From Rotaria sp. Silwood1 (taxonomy: Eukaryota; Rotifera; Eurotatoria; Philodinida; Philodinidae): 64,000 nt of DNA. The stretch covers positions 26,786 to 90,785 of the forward strand of contig CAJNOP010000336.1 of the NCBI GenBank assembly GCA_905250075.1, written 5' to 3'. The notes beneath the pieces were generated by a model. It saw nothing but the letters and a program-made list of their open reading frames with translations, made no database searches and was not told the DNA's origin. Of the stretch, positions 12,310-23,821 are shown piece after piece (the stretch's first letter is position 1; each line of letters starts with the position of its first letter). Made by a program: the position numbers and the translations under genes.

Positions 12310-12692
12310 TCCTTATAAAGGTTGACGAAAGTAAATCAAAGTCGGAGAATACGAATTTGAATTTAGTTTCTCAAAACTTTGAGTTGAATCTTTTGGGTTT
12401 AGGAAAGGAGTTTTTGAGAAAATAACGATATTTTATAAAGGTTGACGGAAGTAAATCGAGGTCGAAGAATCCAAGTCTGTAATTGATTTCTCAAGATTTC
12501 AAATTCTGATTTGTATATGAAAAACTTCTTTTCATGAAAAAATCATGCTTTTCGCTCTGAACTATTATTAAAGGAAAGAAACAATTTTTTTCAGAAAAAG
12601 TCGTTTGAAAAAAGTAGAACTCAAAATTTGTAAAAATCCTTTTATGCCTTCGGATTCTTCGATTGCGGTGTACTTTCGATAACCTTTTTACA
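12310..12692. repeat. Short direct and inverted repeat cluster (TATAAAGGTTGACG units)
   Basis: A unit beginning TTATAAAGGTTGACG and containing AAGTAAATC and a GTCGAAGAATCC-like core occurs at about 12313 and again at about 12432, roughly 120 bp apart. A third copy in inverted orientation ends at about 12690 (GGATTCTTCGATTGC ... AACCTTTTTACA). The second and third copies can therefore fold on each other. The block lies directly 5' of the GPCR gene and abuts the telomere-like tract that follows. Confidence 0.5.
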
Positions 12693-12699
12693 ATATCGT

Positions 12700-12954
12700 T
12701 GTAGGTGTTGGTGGGAGTGTGGTCTAATGGGATGGATGTGTCAGTAAGTCTCGATGTGGGGTGGGTGTGGGTGTGGATGCGGTGTGGGTAGGTGTGGGGG
12801 TACAGGTATGAGTGCGGTGTGGGTTGAGTGTGGGTGTGTGAGTGTGGCTCGGGTGTGGATGTTTGGGTGTGGATGCAAGCCTTGTATTCAACCATACCCA
12901 CATCCACACCCACACCCATCTACACCCACACCCATCCACACCCACCCACACCCA
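12700..12954. repeat. Large telomere-like palindromic tract
   Basis: About 165 bp of G-rich sequence (repeats of GTGTGGG, GGTGTGGATG and GTGTGGGTAGG) is followed, after a short AT-containing spacer at about 12870-12893, by about 60 bp of C-rich sequence (CCACACCCACACCCATC and similar). The polarity, G-rich strand leftward and C-rich strand rightward, is that of two chromosome ends joined end to end. Open frames here are artefacts of the repeat. Confidence 0.7.
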
Positions 12955-13099
12955 AACTTGATCGTGGATCTATCAAAATGTCTAGGCCGGTATATGATCC
13001 CATACAAAATAACTGTTTGAACATAGATTTCACTTTTGTTCGGTGATCATGACTGTTCGTTGCTGTTAGTGTGAATCTTCATCCTTTCTTTAGTTCGAT

Positions 13100-13163
13100 A
13101 GGGTATGGATGTGAGTAAATGTGGATTTTGGTGTGGTGTATGGACGTGGTATGGGTGTTTATC
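13100..13163. repeat. Telomere-like G-rich tract
   Basis: A run of GGGTATGGATGTGAG, GTGGTGTATGG and GGTATGGGTG on the plus strand, without a C-rich partner nearby. Degenerate TGTGGG type. Confidence 0.4.
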
Positions 13164-13405
13164 TAGTATGTACATAGATACATAGACGTTTATGCATGAA
13201 TTTCAATTTTTTTTCAAAGAAATTCGACTTTTAAATATTTCTTTAAGTAAGAGTTTTTTTAGAACGCTATCAATGAAACCCAATGAAACATCAAAAGTAT
13301 TTCTACCAAAATAATTCAAAAATTTTTATCAGTTTCATGTTGCTTGTATTTCTGAAATAATGATACGCGGAAACATGAAATTCTATTGTGAAATAGATTT
13401 CGACG

Positions 13406-13719
13406 CACAGATGGGCAAGTCAGCTATTCTTTTTACCCAAGTCAAGTTAAACCACAAATCAATTCTCAAACCAATCTTTCTTATTTGACAAGCACTATTC
13501 AGATTTACTATGATGAAAAAATGGACACTTTACTATGTAGTATGTATAGTGAAAAGAATAGAATTTGATAGCGGAACAAAAAATATCACTTTACGTTATG
13601 TGAATCTTATATGAGTTTTAGTCATAAAAAAATATTTGACCTAACTCGTATTTTTTTGTTGGGTCACAAGTCAAGTCAAAGCAAGTCATAAATGACTTGA
13701 CTTGACTTGCCCATCTCTA
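13406..13719. mobile_element. hAT-like MITE, 314 bp, with 8-bp target-site duplication
   Basis: The left end CACAGATGGGCAAGTCA and the right end (reverse complement TAGAGATGGGCAAGTCA) form terminal inverted repeats. Subterminal copies of AAGTCAAGTCA/TGACTTGACTT lie near both ends. Flanks TTTCGACG (13398-13405) and TTTCAACG (13720-13727) match at 7 of 8 bases, as expected for the 8-bp duplication made by hAT transposases. No coding is present, so this is a miniature non-autonomous element. The motif AGAGATGGGCAA is typical of hAT termini. Confidence 0.7.
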
Positions 13720-13727
13720 TTTCAACG

Positions 13728-14535
13728 TCTAGTGCATAAAGAGTGTAAAATAAGTTTTGATACTCTCTTGGAATGTTTTTCTCTCACATATTTTCATGCC
13801 GACCGAATCTCAATATTTATAGTGTTCACACCAGATATCTAGCTCTATTCTGTGCTAGAAATTGAGTTTTGTACTTATTATTGTTACAGAGATATAAGCA
13901 TTACCAAAATTATAGAAATTTTTAAATTATAGTCGACTAATTATCGATGAGAAAATTTGTAGTCATTCGATCACGCACTGCACTATAAGTTATTTTTGGT
14001 TTCCTATCTATAACTCTTGCGTTCTGTCATTTGTACACGTCGTTGTGAATAAGAGAAAAATATACGGCCGCTTTTTCTTTGGTGATCATAACGTGCAGAA
14101 ACAACGAAACATACGAATGAATCACATGCAAAGACAAGATGAGTCTAATGTTGACTGAGTGAATTACTAGATAATTACCGGTTATCTCAATGACTATACA
14201 GTTTTCTTTTAGATTCTATATAATATTAGTCTGCATCGATGTGAAAATATGCATGAAAAGAATATTGCAAGATAGAATCAAAACTTCTTTTTCATTCTTT
14301 ATCGATAAACGATTTTCAGCATCAGATAAAGCTCGTTGAGTTCTACTTAGAATAGATGAAACTAGTATTGGAACATGTTCTTAGACTGATCAGTCCTGAA
14401 AAAGGACGATTCTGAACCTAATACAATCTACATTGTTTCTTTTTAAGATACAACAACACAAACATCAAACCGGACATACAACGCAAAAGAAAATTTATTT
14501 TACTGCTATGGCGTGTATTCTCCTTGCGTTTTAAA
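13728..14535. other. Non-coding AT-rich stretch
   Basis: No exon, RNA gene or repeat was recognised. Confidence 0.35.
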
Positions 14536-14845
14536 TCATTTGTTTTCTTCTCTTTTGAGTTTTTCTTTTCTCTCGTGGCCTTTACTGTATTTCATTGCTT
14601 GACTTGTTTCTTTACTCTTTCTTCTGCTTATTTCTTTTGCTTGCGAGTGTCTATAGTTTTGTGAATTAACCTTGAGCACTTGTACATATTTCCTTCTTGA
14701 TAATGGTTGCACAGTTGACCAAAATGTCGAAATAAAGCAGTGTTCATCAAAGTCGATATGATTTGTGTCATCCATATTGAAATCATTCACTTTTGTTTCG
14801 AACCGATTTGTGTTCCTTTTTGACCAGTTATTCTTGATTCAGTAG
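14536..14845 (-). CDS. Possible terminal exon of an unknown Lys/Arg-rich protein
   Basis: An open minus-strand frame of about 100 codons ends ...KGHERKEKLKREENK before a stop. It contains acidic DDTNHIDFDEH followed by a basic tail (ISRRKSKETSQAMKYSKG). The residue composition is less AT-biased than chance frames nearby. No upstream exon or start was found and no domain is recognised. It could be the 3' exon of a gene or a remnant. Confidence 0.22.
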
Positions 14846-17354
14846 AATATGCCTTCTTTTAGCTATTACCATATGCAGCTCTGTGAAGCAAAACAACATG
14901 AAAGGTGAATTACGATGTGCGTCAATCAATTAAATATTTTGTTCGAGTTCGATCTCCAAACATGTACGCTACACTCGTTTTCTTTTTCTTTTTCTACTCA
15001 TTCTTTTTCTTTCTCGACATATTTCTTTTTTTTTGTAAAAAGTATTGCAAGACCTCGAATTAGTAATTGTATGCTTATTCTTCAACCTTTAGAAAAAGTG
15101 TATGCACATATTATTTTTTTGCTTCTCTTTTTACATAATTGCAAGAAGGTAGGAGCACGATTTACATACCGAATAGCATTGATTTTTTTGCTGTATTTAT
15201 ATTAAATGTATTTTAATTCCATATCATGCAAGAGCAGAAACTTCGATATCAAAAACATGTAATGGAGGTATTCTCGATTTATAGGAAACAAAAACAACGA
15301 AGTAGCCTAGTTACAAAAATTGATTTAGCATGCGATTCTTTATGGATGGTCACATACTACTGCATAAAAAGTCGATGCATTAGAATCGAATAGTGCAAAA
15401 TCTCTTCCTATAAATATCTCTTGATGAGGAACACCTCCATATAGTGAATACTTTGAACTCATACCTAGCATTTTCTAGTAGAAACGAATCTATCCATAGT
15501 TAACATCATTATATTCTCAGCTGTAAAAGTCTGTTTATATTTTTGAGACACAAAATGACCTCTCTAATGCGAGTACTTTTTTCCGTTCTTCTTGAAGATG
15601 ATCAGGTCAGCATGTACGCTTGAAAAAAAAGAAAATGATGAATAATTCAGAGAGCATACTGTTTTTACCTTGAAAGTGCATGAAACATCACTCAGGTTTT
15701 TTTCTATTGATACTTAACACAAAATCAACAGAGAAGTTATGTTTCACAGTCTGAAAGAACTAGTCAGTACTATTTGGTTCTAGAAAAGACGATACAACTA
15801 ATAGGAGACGATGATGCATGAAACTGTCTTAGAAATCCCACTATCGGATTGAGTCTGTTTCAAATATGCTCAGATGGAAACTAGAATACATATTGGACTA
15901 TGGAATGAACCACAATAAAGATACCAAACTGGAACTGAACGATGATAATCATCTTCAATCAGACAGATCAGGGTATGAGAGAGAGTAAAGAGAAGACTTA
16001 CAGTTCACATTCCACACTCACACTCTACTATAAATTTATTTGATTGTGTAAAAAAAAATACCATGTATTCGAGCTCATCAGTACTATTCACTATTCCTCC
16101 ATGCATGTGAATGACAGAATTGGAAATTTCTGATCCTCTGAATAGCGAAATCGAAAACCATCGAGTGTGAGAACAATTAACCCAAAATCCCCTCTCTGTT
16201 TTCATTCCTAGGACCAGGAAATGAGTATGAGTTTTCGTTCCTAGGAACTTTAAAACCCATAGTGACTTATCACCAAATGAAACAAAAGATACATCTAAGT
16301 ATCTCTATATGTTGAAAAAGGTATAGAAAAGAGTTGCGAAATGACTTTCCGTTCTTTAGGAACGTAACTGCAAAGAACGTGCGCCCTGAAGCTCGTACTC
16401 TACACATAAACCATTATAGCTATACACTTATGCCTATAGTCCTATGACAATAACTGTATACCTATGTACTTATATGAAGAGGCTGCATATCCAGACGTTT
16501 ACCTTCACACTGATCCCTACACCATTGTACCTATTAACTTAGTGGTAAATTCCTATATCTTTATCTTTTTCATTATATTTTTCATCGCAGACTATTGTTA
16601 TTATAGTTTTTCACAGATTGTCTCAAATGTACAGACATGAACCTGTTCTAAGTAGTGTGTTTAAATGTTTTCCATGCTGTATTTTTGTTCATACCACCAC
16701 CGGTATACCGCAGCAGAACGACTGTCAGAAGATAGACAACATGTTCAGTATCAAATTATAGACAGTTGAATGTTATTATAGGAGCTGTTTTCGTCCTGTT
16801 CGAATCACGTGAGTTCAGGAGTATTTTTCGATGCAGTTTCAAGTGATAGATTTAGAGTAACAGAAAAACAGAACGTTGTTTGAATCAATTATTATATTGT
16901 ATTCTGTTGAATCAGAGTAGGTCTTCGACATTAATAGCTATTCATGATTTAATACGACAGGAAAAGACGATTGTTTGGAAAAGAGTTTACGGTTAGCGTA
17001 TCGAATGTCTTGCACAATTATCTGATTTTTCGTTGTCAGTCGTTCTATTTTCATGCTACTGCATAGTAAACGGCTATTTTTCACGATCTTGATATTGATA
17101 AGAAGCATAAGTCTCGAGTAACAAAAATGAACGATTTTACGTATGAATAACTGGTCGAATTTTCTCTAAACCGTTTCATTGGAAATTTGCGCTACACATG
17201 AAAACTAAGACAACTAAGTAGTAAAATCTATTGTTTATTTATCAATCGAGTTCAAGTTGACATTAGTTGAATTCAATTTGTTGTAAAACTTATTTTGAAG
17301 AAATCATCAAGTGTTCGATTTATTTTTCAGATTTAAATTCATTTTTCAAAGAAT
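14846..17354. other. Mostly non-coding stretch upstream of the REEP gene
   Basis: Includes a CT-rich run (about 14975-15030) and a stretch of loose CCTATA/CCTATG repeats at about 16425-16560. One open minus-strand frame (16005-16205) has no splice or start support. The last few hundred bases presumably hold the promoter and 5' UTR of the gene starting at 17355. Confidence 0.35.
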
Positions 17355-20300
17355 ATGGCTGACATATTTAAAAAGTCTTTTGATTCACTGAAAACTAAAG
17401 TCAAATCATTCTATAGCAACAGTCCGCTTGGTCTCGTCTTCGATCTAATTGAAGCAAAAATCAGTGTTGACTCTGCAATCATTGCTATGGGTATGTTTTA
17501 AATTATGCTTTTCTGGTTCGTCTCACATGTCTATTTTGTTTTACAGCTCTATGTGGTATTCTTGCTATCTATCTTGTGTTTGGCTGGTGCAACGATTTCT
17601 TATGTAACTTAATCGGACTAATCTATGGAGCATATACCTCGTAAGTACTATCCCCATCAAAATTATTTTTCTCCGTAGTTAGAGTATTGTCGTAAGGTGA
17701 AAATGAAAATATTTCTTGAAATTTTATTCAAATGTTCATTGGGATTGATCAAGGGGAAAACAGCAGAGACTCCGGTCGTGAAGTTCCATGAAGTCTTGAA
17801 AGTCTTTTAAAGTCTTCTGAAGTCTCATGAAGTCTCGTGAAGTCTTTTGAAGTCAGCTGTTTCCCCCTTGAGTTATAGTCTATATGAGTGCATCAGCGAG
17901 ATTTTTTTATCGAATACATAATTGAATGTACTCTCTCTAATGAAACTATTGGCAACTTAAAATTCGCTGTCTAGTAAAGCATTTTTGCTCCAATACTACT
18001 CTTCGGACCCAATTTGTGTTATTTTTCACTACTCTTCGGCAATTTTCGAATAAATTATTCCACATTTAGTCTCAAACAGATATTAAATTTGAAATTCGCA
18101 TAAAAAAGCCTAGTTGATCTGTGTGTTTGAAATTTTTTCTGCTGCTTTTTTCTGGATCAATTTTTTACTCTATAATCACCCTCCGGTGTATATAAAGAGA
18201 AGCCTAAGCAAAACAACTGTTTTATTGGTTATTCAAGGGTCTTTTTGTCGTCAAACGACATTTAATAAGCTTAAAGCTTCCTTTACATCACCAACATAAT
18301 TTTTGGAGTAAATTAATTTTTTCACCTGTCCCTGACAGGGACTAGAGAGTAAAAAACTTACCTTAAAAAGCTGCAGAAAAAATTTCAAACACACGTAGAT
18401 CGACTAAGTTCTTTATACTGTTTTCAAATTTAATATCTGTTTGAAGCCAAATACGAATTAATGTGGTCGTCGAATATTAGTCAAAAATGACACAAATTGG
18501 GTCTTAAGAATAGTGAGCAGAGACAAGTGCTTTACGAGACATCAAGTTTCAAGTTGTAAACGGATGGTCAGAAAGAACACATTAAATTACGTATTCAGCA
18601 AAAAAAAATTCGATGGTACACTCGTATAAACGATAACTTATAACAGGCAAAAAATCACTAGTTGAAGCAATATGATCCGATCGGGGTGGTATTCGGTATT
18701 TATCGATAGAAAAACTTTTCAATATCTAAAACGTTCTTACAGATTCTAATGGAGAAAGAATTTTTGCATCGAATGAGACTATTTTCAAAGAACCAAATAA
18801 GATTTTAATGGACTTTCAGGACGAAAATTATGTTTTAGGACTTTCAGAAAGTATTTCAGCTCTTTCTTTCTATCCGACTAGTTTTCAAAAAAATGTGATA
18901 TTTCTAACCAACACACTTCACTCTATCAACCAATAAAAATTTCTAATAAAACGGCGGAAAATTTTTCTTTTGAAACCTGAAAGGTATCTCAGGTATAATA
19001 TATTGAATTGTGATAAAATATAAAATAAACTTCTGAAAAATAGTCAGGAAGGAGTGCTAATTCTCAGGCTAATAAAATTAGGTAGAGAATTTTGAGATGC
19101 GATGTCCTTAATTTGGCACACCTCCGTTCACGGGGTTTCTAAAGGTTCTCAAACACTTCCACAGTCTCGAAGTCTATTGAAGTCTCCTAAAGTCTTCTGA
19201 AGTCTCATGAAGTTTCGTGAAGTCTCTTGAAATCATTGAAGTCTCCTGAAGTCTCTTGAAGTCTTCTGAAGTCTTTAGAAGTCTTCGAAAAATTTGAAGT
19301 CTCTGTGCTTGAAGTCTCGTGAAGTCTTTTGAAGTCTTGAAGTCAGCTGTTTCCTCCTTGGAATTGATCTTTCATTTCGATCCGAAAAAATAATGTTGTA
19401 TTTCGTGAAACCAATTGATTAAAGTACTTCGGTTTTTTCCGAATTGTATACGCATAATTAGTTAGTGTTACTATCATTGACGAAATCCATGAAGGAGATC
19501 GTCTCAAAGTGTATATCTTTAATAGTTGGAAAAATACATTCCGAATATCATACCTTTTCAAATGAAAATGATTCTCTCATCAGTAACTGATAACGATAAT
19601 TTTATCATTATATTTCATTTGGTTGAAAAAATGAACTTCTGTTAGAGTTGACAACATGTCTGACGACATTTACTTTTAATAAGTTTGAAGTAAAGTAAAC
19701 GTAATCAATAATTCAGTATTAAAAATAATGAATAACAAGTGTTGTACTAATAATTGTGCATTCGAAAAGTCAATATTCGTCCTATTGTCGATAGTTTTGA
19801 ATATTTTCCTCATTGTGATCAGTTTGAGAGAGTTTTCTGATCTAATATAACGAAATAATAAATAAAAGGACTAATTAGTTACGAGAAGATCAGCTTTTGC
19901 TCAGAATATTGTCAAAGAAGCATTACGTATTCAGAATCAGCATCCAACTCTGAGTAAATTGATTTTATTTCTTTACCAAAAAACTTTCTTGAGGGTATGG
20001 GCGTGAATGCAAAAAAGAACAATACCCACATCCAAACTATGGCTTCGAGCTGAAAACAAGAAAGAAAAAATTAGTTTACCGTTATGATGCGTCAAGAATA
20101 CTGTCTAAGATCGTTAACATTCGGCTTTTGATTCATTTTTAAGGCCAGGAATAAAAATGTGAACAGAACGAGATCACGCATCAAATAGAGCATCTTCAAC
20201 TCTACCTAGCACATATATCATGAAATCAACGGATTCCGGTTTGTAAAGGGCCCATTCTTTCTTAAACTGGTTCACATCATTTGTAAGAATGAGACATGGG

Positions 20301-20815
20301 CTATTCGAAACTTATGTTGAAATTTTGATATCAATAGTTTACAGTCGAAAAATAGTCAAAATACGAAGTGAAAAAAATTGTTCTACATCAGCAACACTTG
20401 ATCATAATGACGAATAACATGAGTTGAATTTTTTTTTGTTAGGGCAATGGCAATTCTATTAGCTGACACGTCCAATCACAAACAACTGTTGACCTATTGG
20501 ATTATTTATTCATCACTTGGTTGCATCGAGTACATCCTGCATCGTCTGTGTGATTTCTTCGTATTATATTGGTTTGGCAAATGTATTTTTCTCATTTGGT
20601 TTCTTCAATCTGGATCATCTTCGTCTGCGAAGACTGCTGAACAAGAGTTGCTTGACTTGCTTACGAACCAAGGTGAGCAAAGAACAGATAAAAATACGAG
20701 TCTTTGTTCTACTAATGACGGTATGTATTGTCTAACCTTTTTGTCAAAAGGTCCTATACATGACTTGTCCGAAATCATATGTAGTTCACAGCTTATGCGC
20801 TGGATGCTTAACTGA
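17355..20815 (+). CDS. REEP5/TB2-DP1-HVA22 family ER membrane-shaping protein (3 exons, about 200 aa)
   Basis: Exons are 17355-17490, 17547-17640 and 20443-20815, with donors GTATGT and GTAAGT and acceptors TTTTACAG and TTTGTTAG; phases join in frame. The N-terminus has the amphipathic start common in the family, MADIFKKSFDSLKTKVKSFY. Exon 2 gives the core ALCGILAIYLVFGWCNDFLC then NLIGLIYGAYTS. Exon 3 continues with LLTYWIIYSSLGCIEYI and FFVLYWFGKCIFLIWFLQ, the paired hydrophobic hairpins of REEP5/Yop1 proteins, which bend ER tubules. The usual continuation after the last hairpin (a basic amphipathic helix) is not seen: the frame runs on with SGSSSSAKTAEQELLDLL to a stop at 20813-20815. A donor-like GTGAGC near 20672 suggests the true C-terminus may be spliced differently. 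Intron 2 is 2.8 kb and filled with repeats, unlike the 56-nt intron 1. Confidence 0.85.
17750..17870 (+). mobile_element. Short GAAGTCT minisatellite element with inverted termini
   Basis: The element starts CAAGGGGAAAACAGC and ends GCTGTTTCCCCCTTG, which are near-perfect inverted termini. Between them are about eight copies of a 10-11 bp unit, GAAGTCTYNT. It lies in intron 2 of the REEP gene. Related copies are at about 19150-19360, 57219-57490 and 58375-58796. No coding. It is probably a small non-autonomous DNA element with an internal tandem array. Confidence 0.6.
17952..18556. repeat. Inverted repeat in REEP intron 2, arms about 195 bp
   Basis: The left arm 17952-18150 pairs with the right arm about 18362-18556. 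Examples are ACCCAATTTGTGT with ACACAAATTGGGT, CAAACAGATATTAAATTTGAA with TTCAAATTTAATATCTGTTTG, and TGTGTTTGAAATTTTTTCTGC with GCAGAAAAAATTTCAAACACA. The loop of about 210 bp contains a smaller inner pairing (TTTTTTACTCT with AGAGTAAAAAA). No coding. An intronic hairpin this size could form in the pre-mRNA. Confidence 0.65.
19150..19360 (+). mobile_element. GAAGTCT minisatellite element, left terminus not seen
   Basis: About 17 copies of the GAAGTCTYNT unit (19160-19345) end in AGTCAGCTGTTTCCTCCTTG, the same right terminus as the copy at 17750-17870. The expected CAAGGGGG left terminus is missing. The right flank GAATTGAT resembles the left flank GGATTGAT of the 17750 copy, so the two arrays could be the ends of one 1.6-kb element. 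Confidence 0.5.
19993..20039. repeat. Small telomere-like hairpin tract
   Basis: GGGTATGGGCGTGAATGC is followed by AATACCCACATCCAAAC, again G-rich then C-rich, within intron 2 of the REEP gene. Confidence 0.45.
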
Positions 20816-21189
20816 TGACTATTGTTCTATTTGTTTTGTTTAAAACACCCATGGCGCTGCATAAATTGAGATTTAGTCTTATATACTGGCTGAGTCTGTA
20901 CTAGTCCAAATGATAGAGGTATTAACAAGTCGTTTATATTCGAACATGCACAGGATATACCAGTTAGCGAATATCTAGTCGACTGACCTATACAATCAAA
21001 TAATCGGCTTCTACATGTCAATAAGTATTTGAAGATGCTGCTAAATACAATTTTACTCAAAGTTTTTTGAATTTCATCATGAGTGAAAAATTGTATCAAA
21101 AAATACTAAATTAGTTACATAAAATAAAATATGACTAATTTATAGTAGTTTAATACTTTCTCAAAAAAACTTTTTACATCACTCATTTA

Positions 21190-21772
21190 TATAGAAAATC
21201 GTTTTGCTTAGGGCTAACCAAAAGTTCGTCGAACGATGTTTAAAGGACCTTGTCAGATAAGATAACCTATTCAGAAATGAAAAGCCAAATACACCATGTT
21301 GTAGAGCTTTCTGAGACGCGTCGAATGGTATATAGGAAATCCTGTTTTCATAAGACTTTGAAGGAACTAGAGTCAATTTACTGATAGACGACTACACATC
21401 CACACCAACCCATACCCACACTGACAAGATGACCGGAGATGCTACCTATATGAGGTTGTAGTCCATCAAAAACTCTACACAATCATATATGAGAAAAAAT
21501 ATTTTACAAATAGATTCGACTAATACCAAGGACCACAATATTCAGTAACCTATCATGCTTGGATGTGGGTATGTAGTCGTCTATCAGTAAATTGACTCTA
21601 GTTTCTTCAAAGTCTTATGAAAACAGGATTTCCTATATACCATTCGACTCGTCTAAAAACGGTCTACAATATGGTATATTTGTTTTTTCATTTCTGAATG
21701 GGCTGCCTTATCCGACAAGTCCTTTAAACACCGTTCTACGAACGTTTGGTTAGCCCTATGTATATTAAAAGA
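21190..21772. mobile_element. Foldback element with arms of about 220 bp and telomere-like inner ends
   Basis: The left arm about 21190-21422 and right arm about 21556-21772 are reverse complements at high identity. Examples are GGGCTAACCAAA with TTTGGTTAGCCC, CGAATGGTATATAGGAAATC with GATTTCCTATATACCATTCG, and GAGTCAATTTACTGATAGAC with GTCTATCAGTAAATTGACTC. The inner end of the left arm runs into CACATCCACACCAACCCATACCCACA and that of the right arm starts GGATGTGGGTATG, so telomere-like motifs border the 130-bp loop. No intact coding. Outer boundaries near TAGGGCTAACC are not defined by a clear target duplication. Confidence 0.7.
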
Positions 21773-22362
21773 AATTTGAAAACAAAAATAAACTGAAAAT
21801 AATCGAAAAGTCATGAGAGTGTATTTTTTTCATATCATAATCGAAGTTAATTTCGTTTTTAAACTTTCGCAATTTCAAGTTGAAAAGCTTGTTAGCGCAG
21901 CCCCTTTGGAGCTGAAATGTGAAACTCACATATACTCTCTACTCCCATTAAACTAATATAAAATGCGTAAAGTGAAAAACCTCGGATAGACTATAGCTGT
22001 TTTGCACGATAATCGATGTGCAGAGTAATGATCTATCTAATTTCTGCATTTTTAACAGATTTTTTAAAATATTTCTACGGTGCCTTATTTTTTGTTTTCA
22101 TTGTTGCTATTTGCTCATTATTTTTCTTTTTGTTTTAAGTCGTTTTTCTTAATTTAACATTCTCATTATTATAATCATTGAATTAATTGATAATATTAGT
22201 CAGTTTTATGTATTCATGATATCTACAGACGATTTTACATACGATCATATATATTAATCAACTCATAGATAATGATGTTCATTATTCTTCAAAATTATAA
22301 CTTGACCGATTTTACAAAAAAAAACTTTAGAAAAAGTAACTTCTGTTATTTTCGATTGCTAA

Positions 22363-22556
22363 GGTCTGTAATGGGGGGCCGGGAGTATCTGTAATGGGGA
22401 CCTACGTTGCTACGGTTTGTCATGGTGGGGCGGGGGGGGGGTGTCTGTAATGGTGGGGGCCTACGGAGGAATGGGGGGTAGGGAGAGTCGCGAAAACTCG
22501 AACTTAAAACTTACACTCACTATTTTCTTCGAAAGTATATGTGAGTTCCACAAAAT
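22363..22556 (+). repeat. G-rich-headed dispersed repeat, copy 1
   Basis: Begins TTGCTAAGGTCTGTAATGGGG, passes through long G runs (GGGGCGGGGGGGGG), then continues CTCGAACTTAAAACTTACAC and GTGAGTTCCACAAAA. The same order recurs at about 57995-58110. The shared tail and head define a dispersed family about 120-190 bp long. Confidence 0.55.
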
Positions 22557-23821
22557 AAACTGAAATAATAAATTGACAAATTTATGAAAAACATCTTATT
22601 AGCAAATTAGATACGATTCATGTAGAACCATAATCCTTTTAGGCTAGATTTAATATTCATCATTGAACAGTTCTCCATCTACTGAAGTAAACTTCAAATC
22701 AAAACAAAAGTTGGTTCATTTTTAAACTAAAGAAGAAAGTGCGATCGATCTTAATTTTGAAATTGAAAAGAGCGACATTTGTTTTTTTCTAGAAGCTTTA
22801 CAAGGAAAAAGATGGTTTTTAATTAGTAGCAGTACTATTCTCTACGACTGTTTTTTTTTCTCAGCCCACAAATATAATTGTTTTTTCGAATTCCTTTTTT
22901 GCAATGCTAAAATATTTTCAGTTGTTCGTTAGGGAATTCCAGACAAGTGAAAAGACTGAACGCTAGATCTCTTAAAAACGACTGTCAGTGCAGTTTCATG
23001 ATCCGTCAAAGTGTGGAACTCACAAACACTAACTGTTATAAATTTATGGCATAGTGTCTAACAGGTTAACATAATTTATTTAAAAAAAAAGTCGAATGAA
23101 TGAAAAACCCAAAATGATAACGATTTTTGTAGTTGATATGCTCACTATGAAATTTTATCATTTCGAAAATGATTGCATTTCGAATCACTATTTTACCAAT
23201 TTATTTGATTCATCTAACGTCGTTATATTGAAAAAACTTGTTTGTATTGTCAGTTACATCATTTATTTCGTCAGTTTAATCACCATATTAACCTGGTATA
23301 ATTATTGATTAAGTCGTTAAGAAAGTTTCTACGTACATCATCCTTTTTCTCGACAAACTAATACTTACCGATGAGTTTTATCTAAACTTAGAACTCAATC
23401 AGTTCATACTTTCTACGTTTGTTCTGTTACGACTCTGCTAGATCAAAAGTACCACCGCGTTTAGCTTTTTCTAAAGGAATATGAGCAATGAATAGGTAGC
23501 AAAAGCCGATGTACAAAAAACATAAATAAGAATACGTAGAAAAAACATTTTTTTATTCTGTTAAATGTTTTTCTTTCAATCAGCTCTTGAATGGATAAAC
23601 AAATTATCTGCCACTTCCCAACATGATAATGTACATATATTTATCTAATAAAGCTTCTGGCATTTTTATCCAAAGTCGACGGACGATATTCAACATTTTA
23701 TATTCAGAATTTGTCCTTGTTCGAATATGTTTGTTTGAGAAACAGTTGGATTTTCTATCCTTCTACTCGATCGGTCCTTCCCTTACTTATTCCTCTCTCT
23801 CGGCAAGAAATCTTTACTCAT
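22557..23821. other. Non-coding stretch upstream of the LRR gene
   Basis: No confident exon was found. A 70-codon open frame at 23096-23308 reads hydrophobic but has no splice support. Upstream regulatory sequence and a possible first exon of the LRR gene would lie here; a splice-acceptor-like ATTATAG ends at about 23834. Confidence 0.3.

Noticed and set aside
16005-16205. Minus-strand frame containing GGIVNSTDELEYMVFF
   Set aside because: Sixty-six codons without start context, splice partner or recognisable domain.
20827-21376. Minus-strand frames after the REEP gene
   Set aside because: The second overlaps the left arm of a foldback element, and neither has a start, splice or domain support.
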